NCBI RefSeq assembly: GCF_027944005.1
Contig: NZ_AP027204.1
Coordinates: 2,418,001-2,482,000, forward strand
From: Polynucleobacter sp. SHI8
GTDB taxonomy: Bacteria > Pseudomonadota > Gammaproteobacteria > Burkholderiales > Burkholderiaceae
Direction of reading: 5' to 3'
Length of the DNA stretch: 64,000 nucleotides
The translations under genes and the position numbers were made by a program. The notes beneath the pieces are model-generated. The model saw nothing but the letters and a program-made list of their open reading frames with translations. It had not been told where the DNA came from and made no database searches. This document shows positions 48,503-56,286 of this stretch, piece by piece (the first letter of the stretch is position 1; each line of letters begins with the position of its first letter).

Positions 48503-49809
48503 CTTTTCTTTTGTAACATTCCATAATAAAAACCATCATGCCACTCGTCTGGCAAAAGTTGTCCAAGACACTCTAATCGTAATGCATCTTTGAGATTTTC
48601 AGCAAACCACTCTAGTTGTAATTGGCCTTCTTGCGGGAATATAGAACAAGTCACAAATACTAATCTACCACCTGGCTTTAATAATTCCCATAATTCCACA
48701 ATAATTTTACGTTGTAGGTCTTGAAGTTGTGAAATATCTGCACTGCGCCGCAAATACAAAATATCTGGATGGCGCCGAATAATGCCAGTTGCTGAGCAAG
48801 GAACGTCAGCTAATATAGCGTCATAATATTTGCCACTCCACCAGGAGGAGGCATGTGTAGCATCCCCGATAAGGAGGTTTGCTTGCAGTTGGAGTCGAGA
48901 TAAATTTTCTTGCACTCTTTGCATTCGATCTTCATCAATTTCAAGAACATCTAGATTAATATTTGCAAGCTCTAGTAAATGCGATGCCTTCCCACCAGGT
49001 GCGCTACATGCATCTAATATGTATTCCTCATTGACTGGAGATATCAAATACGCCGCGATTTGCGCCCCTAAATCTTGCACGCTTAATAATCCCTCTTTAA
49101 ATCCCGGCAACAATTGCACAGGCATGGAATTTTGCAAAGCAATTGCATATGGAGCAACTTTTTGCCATTTTTGTGGAATTTCTAATATAGGAATATCGGC
49201 ATCATTTAATAAAGATATGTATTCCAGTTTAGATATTTTTTTTGAGTTCACCCTTAAGAACATTTTTGCAGGCTTCAAATTTGCTTCTAATATTGGTGCT
49301 AACTGTGCAGGGTATGCTCGTTTTAGATGTTTTACCCACCAAGATGGATATTGAGCCTCTAAAACATCAATTTCTAATGCTTGCGGATTTTCAATTACTC
49401 TTCTTAAAACTGCATTTATCAGACCTTTTGCATGTCTTGTTTTTAATGATTTTTGTGCGGCATTCACTGTTTCATTAACTAATGTGTAAGCGGTATATTG
49501 GTTTTGAGATTCTTTTAATAAAGTGCTAATAGCAATTACAAATAGATCCTCTACTTCAGGATCTATCTCTTTATGCAGAAATTGCTTTAGTGCTTGAAGA
49601 ATTTTAGGTTTATTGCGAAGCGCTTCAAACGTTAAGCTTTGAGCGGCTGACCTATTTTCACTCGGGGGTGATTCTAGTGCTTGTGTTAAGGATATTCCTT
49701 CTCGAACTTGATCAAGTAAATGGGCCGAAAGAAGTATGGTTTCACAAAGGTTACTTCCTGCAGCCTTATGAGTTAATTTGATAGTGGTCTCTGTTATTTT
49801 GCTTTGCAC
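48499..49809 (-). CDS. rsmB: 16S rRNA m5C967 methyltransferase RsmB
   Basis: 436 residues. An N-terminal NusB-like RNA-binding helical domain is followed by the SAM-binding core (ILDACSAPGGKASHLLEL), LADVPCSATGIIRRHPDI with the catalytic Cys of DVPCS, and FVTCSIFPQEG with the second Cys. It methylates C967 of 16S rRNA. It overlaps DUF4390 at its 3' end and htpX at its 5' end by one base, so the whole row is one tight operon. Confidence 0.94.
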   Translation of the reverse strand: MQSKITETTIKLTHKAAGSNLCETILLSAHLLDQVREGISLTQALESPPSENRSAAQSLTFEALRNKPKILQALKQFLHKEIDPEVEDLFVIAISTLLKESQNQYTAYTLVNETVNAAQKSLKTRHAKGLINAVLRRVIENPQALEIDVLEAQYPSWWVKHLKRAYPAQLAPILEANLKPAKMFLRVNSKKISKLEYISLLNDADIPILEIPQKWQKVAPYAIALQNSMPVQLLPGFKEGLLSVQDLGAQIAAYLISPVNEEYILDACSAPGGKASHLLELANINLDVLEIDEDRMQRVQENLSRLQLQANLLIGDATHASSWWSGKYYDAILADVPCSATGIIRRHPDILYLRRSADISQLQDLQRKIIVELWELLKPGGRLVFVTCSIFPQEGQLQLEWFAENLKDALRLECLGQLLPDEWHDGFYYGMLQKKR

Positions 49810-50663
49810 TATGTTGGGTATGTTCCTGTCTTCGACATTTCTACTAAGTTATTTACTCTTACTTCAGTTGCGGGATGTGTAGAAAACAAACCTCGCAATC
49901 CTCCACCAGACAATGGATTCATTATCATCATGTGTGCCACTGCTGGATGAGTTTCAACGCGATCAAATGGCACTCCCTGCACGGTGCTTTCAATTTTTTT
50001 CAGGGCGGATGCAAGTGCCAATGGGTCTTCTGAAATTTGTGAACCTACGCGATCTGCCTCATATTCCCTTGCCCTTGAAATAGTCATTTGTATCAAACTC
50101 GCTGCAAGAGGCGCTAAAAAAACGAGTAAAAAACTCATTGGATGATTACCTCCCTCTCTATTTCTGCCACCTGAGAACATCGCAAAATTGGCTAAGCTTG
50201 CAATCGCACCAGCCATCGTTGCAGCGATTGTTGAAAGGAGAATATCTCTATTTTTAATATGCGCAAGTTCATGCGCCATGACACCTCGAAGTTCTCTTTC
50301 ATTCAATATATTCATAATGCCTGAAGTGGCTGCGACTGCGGCATTTTCCGGGTTTCTTCCTGTAGCAAAAGCATTTGGTGCATTTTCATCAATTAAATAT
50401 ACTTTGGGCATGGGTAAGCCTGCCTTTTGTGATAATTCTTTTATTAAGTTGTAATAAGCAGGAAAACTTTGTTCATCGACTTGTCTGGCGCCAAACATTT
50501 TCAAAACCATTTTGTCAGAATTCCAGTAACTAAAGAAATTCATACCAACTGCCATCATCAAGGCTAAGAGCATACCTTGGGGACCACCTAGTGCGCCACC
50601 AACGTAGACAAATAATGCGGTAATAGCCGCCATTAGAATTGCTGTTTTAGTTAAATTAAACAT
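49809..50663 (-). CDS. htpX: HtpX membrane metalloprotease
   Basis: 284 residues. Two N-terminal membrane helices, the zinc site GVMAHELAHIKNRD (HExxH), two central membrane helices, and the third ligand in AREYEADRVGS. HtpX degrades misfolded membrane proteins and works in concert with FtsH. Length and motifs are complete. Confidence 0.95.
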   Translation of the reverse strand: MFNLTKTAILMAAITALFVYVGGALGGPQGMLLALMMAVGMNFFSYWNSDKMVLKMFGARQVDEQSFPAYYNLIKELSQKAGLPMPKVYLIDENAPNAFATGRNPENAAVAATSGIMNILNERELRGVMAHELAHIKNRDILLSTIAATMAGAIASLANFAMFSGGRNREGGNHPMSFLLVFLAPLAASLIQMTISRAREYEADRVGSQISEDPLALASALKKIESTVQGVPFDRVETHPAVAHMMIMNPLSGGGLRGLFSTHPATEVRVNNLVEMSKTGTYPT

Positions 50664-50723
50664 GAACCATCTCCATATAAATAATCATATTTTTTATCAT
50701 ATAGTCCAAATGTAAAAATTGAT

Positions 50724-51713
50724 TCATTGAAAAATTTGACCTGGTTTTAATTGCATATTTTTAACAAATTGACTAGCACTCATTCTTTTTGATCCTGCCT
50801 TTTGAACTTCTAATAGTCTTACAACACCTTGATTTCCAGCAACACTAATACCAAAGTCATCTACCTCCAGTATTTCTCCTGGTTGGGATGTTTGATGGTT
50901 ATTCCATCGATGAGAAATATTTTCTGATAGCCATATTTTGATGATTTCTTGGTTTAGGGTTGTAAATGCTCCTGGTGATGGGTTCAAAGCTCTTATTTGC
51001 CGATCAATTTGATTGGCCTCTTGTCCCCACTCAATTCTTGCCTCTTCTTTTTTGATTTTTTCGGCATAGGTAATTCCGACCGAGTTTTGCTCTAATAATA
51101 CAAATTTTTCTTTTTTGGCTAATTTATCTAAAACCTCTATCAAAACTCGGGAACCCTGAGAAGCTAATCGATCGTGTAATGTGCCTGTAGTATCAAGACT
51201 TTGAATCTGCATTGTCTCTTGCGCAATGATTGGTCCAGTATCTAGGCCCTGCGCCATTTTCATAATACAGGTACCAGTTTGTTCATCTCCCGCCCAAATC
51301 GCACGATGGATTGGCGCAGCCCCGCGCCAACGCGGCAATAACGAGGCATGCACATTGATGCAACCTATGTCATTTTTTGTCTCTACCAAATTTAACAACC
51401 ATGTTGGAAGTATGAGTCCATAAGCCGCAACAATCATGACATCAAAATCTAAACTCTCAATTTGCTTTTTGGCATTCAGCGCTTCAGTGCTATATGCCCC
51501 ATCTAGCTTGAGGGATGTTGGTTGAAGTATAGGTATATCCATGTGTAACGCTTTTTGCTTGACGAGGCTTGGCAAAACCTTTAACCCGCGTCCAGATGCC
51601 CTATCAGGTTGTGTCATCACGGCAACCACTTGGTGAGTTGATTTTTCTAATGCTTCTAAGATAATGGCCGCAAACTCTGGCGTACCCGCAAAAACAATCT
51701 TTAACTGATTCAT
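50724..51713 (-). CDS. fmt: Methionyl-tRNA formyltransferase Fmt
   Basis: 329 residues. VFAGTPEFAAIILEAL, PDRASGRGLKVLPSLVKQ and NVHASLLPRWRGAAPIHRAI are the formyl-transfer core with the catalytic Asn-His and a later Asp region; DRQIRALNPSPGAF begins the C-terminal domain. It formylates initiator Met-tRNA using 10-formyl-THF. Its ATG overlaps the stop of the PMT-family gene (ATGA). Usually def is next to it, but here def lies 4 kb away. Confidence 0.95.
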   Translation of the reverse strand: MNQLKIVFAGTPEFAAIILEALEKSTHQVVAVMTQPDRASGRGLKVLPSLVKQKALHMDIPILQPTSLKLDGAYSTEALNAKKQIESLDFDVMIVAAYGLILPTWLLNLVETKNDIGCINVHASLLPRWRGAAPIHRAIWAGDEQTGTCIMKMAQGLDTGPIIAQETMQIQSLDTTGTLHDRLASQGSRVLIEVLDKLAKKEKFVLLEQNSVGITYAEKIKKEEARIEWGQEANQIDRQIRALNPSPGAFTTLNQEIIKIWLSENISHRWNNHQTSQPGEILEVDDFGISVAGNQGVVRLLEVQKAGSKRMSASQFVKNMQLKPGQIFQ

Positions 51714-53332
51714 GATGGCTTATAAGGCAAGATCGCCCATTGTATTTGTAAGGGCGGGGCACCCTCTTTAATCGTCCATGGAATAGACTCTATCCCTTTT
51801 ACTGGCGCCAAGTCAAACATGTGTTGCACCTCTTTACTTGGAGGATGACCTAGGTGCCTTTTCTTATCATTTGATTTTGGACCTTGATCAATCAATATCA
51901 ATGCGACTTGTTGCTTATCTTTTTCTGTCATCCAAGGTGACATTAAATCATTGGCATTGATCCATGGTTTTATGTCTTTTCCCTGATGAACTGGGTCATG
52001 AACAACCATGTGCCCAATAATCCAAGTATCTCCAACCACTAAGCCTATCGGTTTTCCATCGGTTAGTTCAGGGTGCTCTAACCATCTCTGTTGTATCACT
52101 TTGGCCATTTCTTGACTTGGAAAACTGGCTCTTCCTTGCTTACCAATATAACTTGCTCCCGGACCAGTCAAAATACCAAAACCTAATGCAAAGATGATGT
52201 GTCCTGCGATAACGACTCGTGTCACGCGCCGCATATCTAAAGTGTCATTTGCATATACCCATGAAATAAAACCAACAATAATAAAGAAAGTAACTGCCCA
52301 CTTTGCTTCAATATTTTGGTTAAACAACATGCCAATACCAACCGCTGTTAAGCAAGGCCCAAGCCCTAAAAAAATTAAAAATAACCGGTCTTCAGAAGAC
52401 ACTTTTGACCACCACGAAGGGTTTAAGGCTGACGTATTTGGTTGCAGCTTAGATTGTTTACATAGGTAATAAATGTACCCAACGACGATGAAACAAGGTA
52501 GCAGTCGATAAACTTGCGTAAGTAAAAAGTCTACGAAAAGATCAATGACTCGATCCCCAAAAGAGGTAGGTACACTCATGAGTTGCGATGCGTAATAGAT
52601 AGGGCCTTGTCCCAGCAGACTTTGTTGATACAACCAATGTAAGTGTGGCGCTGCAACAAAGACAAAAACACCGAAGGCGATTAAAACTCCAATCCAGGCT
52701 TTTTGCCACCGCCACCGACTTGCTGTAAGAAAATGGCCCCCTAAAACCGCAATCTGGATGACCACACTATATTTAGAAATAAGTGCGAGTCCCATCATCA
52801 TGCCAAAAAGGGCCCACCAGACATAATATGTTTTTTGAAAACGATTATTTCGTTCTTGCTCCCAAGCTCTGTAATAGAAATAATACATAGCAGCGATGGA
52901 CCATAATTGCATTGCATTATGGTTATAGTCGCCACCCCGTATGGTGTAATAAATCAGTGGAGAGGTTGCCAAAACGGCCAAAACACCTAAATCTTCGGGG
53001 CTTTTAACTTTTGCTTGAATTGCTACACGGACATATAGCAGATACGAAATCCATTGTGCTGAGGCAACACAAATCAAACCCAACGCATAGGGCAGCCAAA
53101 CCACCTTACCAAAAATCATCGTCAGTGGATACAAAACCCAAGATGGCAATGGTGGATGTTTTTGATAGCCCATTTCGAAACTATTCGCCCAGACTAATTC
53201 CTCCATATTGTCCCACTCTGGGGCTTGGCGAAAGATCATAAAGGTACAAAACCAAATCATGCCAATCATTAAACAAATTGGAAGAATGGGTACTTGCTGA
53301 TAATGAAGACGACGATGAAGATTAGATATCAA
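51710..53332 (-). CDS. PMT/ArnT-like membrane glycosyltransferase (GT39/83)
   Basis: 540 residues with about ten membrane helices. The first periplasmic loop has FRQAPEWDNMEEL and GYQKHPPLPSWVLY, the acidic and KHPP-like signatures of PMT_2 enzymes, which transfer a sugar from an undecaprenyl or polyprenyl phosphate carrier to lipid A or protein. It is divergent from a polyprenyl-phosphate GT2 gene and close to GtrA and YdjC-like genes, forming a lipid-linked sugar module. Confidence 0.85.
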   Translation of the reverse strand: MISNLHRRLHYQQVPILPICLMIGMIWFCTFMIFRQAPEWDNMEELVWANSFEMGYQKHPPLPSWVLYPLTMIFGKVVWLPYALGLICVASAQWISYLLYVRVAIQAKVKSPEDLGVLAVLATSPLIYYTIRGGDYNHNAMQLWSIAAMYYFYYRAWEQERNNRFQKTYYVWWALFGMMMGLALISKYSVVIQIAVLGGHFLTASRWRWQKAWIGVLIAFGVFVFVAAPHLHWLYQQSLLGQGPIYYASQLMSVPTSFGDRVIDLFVDFLLTQVYRLLPCFIVVGYIYYLCKQSKLQPNTSALNPSWWSKVSSEDRLFLIFLGLGPCLTAVGIGMLFNQNIEAKWAVTFFIIVGFISWVYANDTLDMRRVTRVVIAGHIIFALGFGILTGPGASYIGKQGRASFPSQEMAKVIQQRWLEHPELTDGKPIGLVVGDTWIIGHMVVHDPVHQGKDIKPWINANDLMSPWMTEKDKQQVALILIDQGPKSNDKKRHLGHPPSKEVQHMFDLAPVKGIESIPWTIKEGAPPLQIQWAILPYKPS

Positions 53333-53397
53333 AAAGTTTGTTCTTTAATTAAGTATGAATTGTTCTCTGATTATAAAATTACAGTTAAACTTTAGGT

Positions 53398-54363
53398 ATG
53401 TCTACACTTGTTAATCGACCTAACAATTTCAGTTTATCTATTGTTGTTCCTGCATACAACGAATCTTCGAATTTGACTCAGTTTGTTGAGGCTTTAAAGC
53501 TGGCACTAGCTAGTATTACACCACGATACGAAATATTAATCATTAATGATGGTAGTAAGGACAATACCCATGAAATTGCCGATGAGCTAGCAAACCAACC
53601 AGGGGTTCGATATCTTGAATTTTCTAGAAATTTTGGTAAAGAGGCGGCTCTTTCTTGTGGAATCGATTACGCAAGGGGTGATGCTGTATTGCTAATCGAT
53701 GCGGATTTTCAGCACCCACTATCCAAACTGGATGAAATGTCTCAATTATGGCTTTCTGGCTATGACATGGTCTATGGTGTCATTATCAATCGCCACAACG
53801 AAGCTCTTTTAAAGCGTATGGGTACCCGCTTCTTTTACTCACTGATGAGTGCTGGGGCGGATGTTCCTATCCCTGAAAATGCAGGAGACTTTCGTTGGTT
53901 GGACAAAAAGGTGGTTGAGGCTATAAGAGCACTCCCAGAGCGTAACCGATTTATGAAAGGCATTTATGCTTGGGTTGGATTTAAATCGGTTGCAATACCC
54001 TTTGTGCCTTCCGATCGTCTTAGTGGAACCTCAAGCTTTCGCTTGAGAAATTTAATTAAACTGGCATTATCTGGCCTGACTTCTTTTAGTACTTTGCCAC
54101 TTAGAGTCTGGACCTTTGTCGGTGTATTAATATCGATTATGGCGATTACCTATGGTTTTTACGTAGTCTTCGATACATTAGTTAACGGCAATCCTACAAG
54201 TGGATGGCCAACGATCACTGTTGCTTTGATGTTATTTTCTGGCGTGCAACTTCTCTCCATCGGTATTTTAGGTGAATATATTGGGCGTATCTTTACCGAG
54301 GTCAAGCAAAGGCCCCTGTATCTCATATCTAAAGACCATGACAATAGTCAGCTTGATCGATAA
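53398..54363 (+). CDS. Polyprenyl-phosphate GT2 glycosyltransferase (ArnC/GtrB-like)
   Basis: 321 residues. IVVPAYNESSNL, IINDGSKDNTHEIAD, LEFSRNFGKEAALSCGIDYA and LIDADFQHP form the GT2 core (the DxD-like DAD). The C-terminal part has two membrane helices (TFVGVLISIMAITYGFYVVF, VALMLFSGVQLLSIGILGEYIG). It makes a polyprenyl-phosphate-linked sugar for the divergent PMT-family transferase. Overlaps the GtrA gene by 26 bp. Confidence 0.88.
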   Translation: MSTLVNRPNNFSLSIVVPAYNESSNLTQFVEALKLALASITPRYEILIINDGSKDNTHEIADELANQPGVRYLEFSRNFGKEAALSCGIDYARGDAVLLIDADFQHPLSKLDEMSQLWLSGYDMVYGVIINRHNEALLKRMGTRFFYSLMSAGADVPIPENAGDFRWLDKKVVEAIRALPERNRFMKGIYAWVGFKSVAIPFVPSDRLSGTSSFRLRNLIKLALSGLTSFSTLPLRVWTFVGVLISIMAITYGFYVVFDTLVNGNPTSGWPTITVALMLFSGVQLLSIGILGEYIGRIFTEVKQRPLYLISKDHDNSQLDR

Positions 54364-54739
54364 ATTACCTCAAAGTATTAAATTTGTGATGGTAGGAGGT
54401 GTTGCTGCCTGCGTCCATTTTTTGGTGGTCATTCTTTTCGTTGAACTCTTCAATTTGAACCCATTAATTGCGAATATCATTGCATTTTTGACGGCCTTTT
54501 GTGTTAGCTTCAGTGGGCAAAGATTATTTACCTTTGCAAGCAGTAACAAATCAATCAAAGATTCTTTATTGCCCTATTTTTTAATATCTCTCACTAGCTT
54601 TGTTTGCAATGAATTATTGCTAAGCTTTGCCATGTATGTGTTGAACTTACCCTATCAAATAGCACTTTTTAGTGTTTTAATCATTGTAGCCGTGGGTACT
54701 TATTTCAGTAGTAAACGTTGGGCGTTTGCCAAATCTTAA
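54338..54739 (+). CDS. GtrA-like flippase protein
   Basis: 133 residues from ATG 54338, inside the end of the GT2 gene. Four membrane helices (IKFVMVGGVAACVHFLVVIL, PLIANIIAFLTAFCVSF, LLPYFLISLTSFVCNELLL, LFSVLIIVAVGTYFSSKRW); GQRLFTF and SKRWAF are GtrA marks. It probably flips the lipid-linked sugar to the periplasm. Confidence 0.88.
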   Translation: MTIVSLIDKLPQSIKFVMVGGVAACVHFLVVILFVELFNLNPLIANIIAFLTAFCVSFSGQRLFTFASSNKSIKDSLLPYFLISLTSFVCNELLLSFAMYVLNLPYQIALFSVLIIVAVGTYFSSKRWAFAKS

Positions 54740-54740
54740 T

Positions 54741-55535
54741 ATGAAAATCTCAATCTGCGCAGATGATATTGGTCAAGATCCTGCTATCACTGAGGGTTGT
54801 TTGCATTTATTTGAATTAAAGCGAATCAGCCAAATCAGCGTTTTATCTCAAAGCCCTTATGTTGCACAAGATGCTCCATCCATTATTTTGGCTAGAAGTC
54901 AGGGACTTCAAGTCGGTTTGCACTTTAATCTAACCCTACCGTTTGGCAATCCTCCGTTGAACATGCCTCTAAATCAATTGATTTTGATGAGCCAACTTCG
55001 ATTGTTGTCAGCTGAAAAAATTCAGCAATCTTTTGATTCACAATTAAAAACCTTTGAGGATATTTTTCAGTTTAAACCTGACTTTATTGATGGTCATCAA
55101 CATGTTCATCAATTTCCACAAATCAGAGAGGTATTAATTACTCAAATACTTCAGCATTACTCAGATGCACTGCCCTGGATAAGGTCCACCTTATTACCAA
55201 GTCATACAACTCATTTACCGCAGGCATTTAAATGTCATTTACTCAATGTTTTGGGTGGGTCTACTTTTTACCAGCTTTTGAAGCAAAACAAACTATCTTG
55301 TAATAATGGCTTTTTAGGTGTCTATGGCTTTAACGCACCTGATGTGAGCTCGTATAGGACCCTTATGTTGCATTGGTTGTCTTTTGCACAAGAAGATACT
55401 CTATTGATGTGCCATCCAGCAAATCAAATGGTGTCTAACGATGGGATTGGTAAACAGCGACCCATTGAATTTAACTATTTAAAATCTAAACAATTTTTAG
55501 ATGATTTAAGTCTCCATCAATGCCGTGTTTTTTGA
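54741..55535 (+). CDS. YdjC/ChbG-family deacetylase-like protein
   Basis: 264 residues from the ATG one base after the GtrA stop. ICADDIGQDPAITEGC has the DD metal motif, FNLTLPFGNP and FIDGHQHVHQFP supply the His ligands. Family members remove acetyl or formyl groups from amino sugars. Here, next to polyprenyl sugar genes, deformylation or deacetylation of a lipid-linked amino sugar is a plausible step. Confidence 0.85.
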   Translation: MKISICADDIGQDPAITEGCLHLFELKRISQISVLSQSPYVAQDAPSIILARSQGLQVGLHFNLTLPFGNPPLNMPLNQLILMSQLRLLSAEKIQQSFDSQLKTFEDIFQFKPDFIDGHQHVHQFPQIREVLITQILQHYSDALPWIRSTLLPSHTTHLPQAFKCHLLNVLGGSTFYQLLKQNKLSCNNGFLGVYGFNAPDVSSYRTLMLHWLSFAQEDTLLMCHPANQMVSNDGIGKQRPIEFNYLKSKQFLDDLSLHQCRVF

Positions 55536-55551
55536 AATAGAAAAATTTGTT

Positions 55552-56052
55552 TTATGGATGAAAACGCTTTTTCATTTTTCCTTTAATTCTTGCTCGTTTT
55601 AAAGGTGATAAGTACTCCACAAAAACCTTACCTACTAAGTGATCCATCTCATGTTGAATGCAAACGGATAAGATACCCTCTGCTTCAACCTCAAAGAACT
55701 CCCCTTTTATATTCTGAGCTCGTACCTTGACTCGATCAGGTCGAGTCACTTCGTCAAAATACTCCGGTACAGATAAACATCCTTCACGCCAACTCTTTTT
55801 CTCTTCACTAGCCCAAATAACTTCGGGATTAATAAAAACCTGCAATTCATCACGACTATCTGAGATATCAATCACAATAATATTTTCAAGAATATTGACT
55901 TGAGTTGCTGCTAAACCAATTCCAGGAGCTTCGTACATCGTTTCGCTCATATCGGCAACTTTCAACTCTAGTTGCTTGTCAAAATGAATGACTTTTTTAG
56001 CGATTTTATGTAATCGAGGGTCAGGATAACAAAGGATTTCTAATTGGGCCAT
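55552..56052 (-). CDS. def: Peptide deformylase Def
   Basis: 166 residues. Motif I GIGLAATQV, motif II REGCLSVPEY and motif III CIQHEMDHLVG give the metal ligands Cys, His and His. It removes the formyl group from nascent proteins. It is convergent with the YdjC-like gene and 3.8 kb from fmt, whereas the two are normally adjacent. Confidence 0.95.
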   Translation of the reverse strand: MAQLEILCYPDPRLHKIAKKVIHFDKQLELKVADMSETMYEAPGIGLAATQVNILENIIVIDISDSRDELQVFINPEVIWASEEKKSWREGCLSVPEYFDEVTRPDRVKVRAQNIKGEFFEVEAEGILSVCIQHEMDHLVGKVFVEYLSPLKRARIKGKMKKRFHP

Positions 56053-56286
56053 ATAGGTAATTGTTTTAAATTATTCGTTCTGTAAATATTCTAAAGTATG
56101 TGTGACTGAATAAGTAAAGGACTTTGGAACCAACATTATACTTTTTTATTTAAATAAAATCATTGTAAAACAGTAACTTATAAATTTAAGCGTGCATTTA
56201 TTAGAATCTTGTGTTTAAAATTCAACACGAAATCTTTTTCTTCAGGTAATAATAAAAAAAGAAAATCATAAATTAAGGTAAAAATA

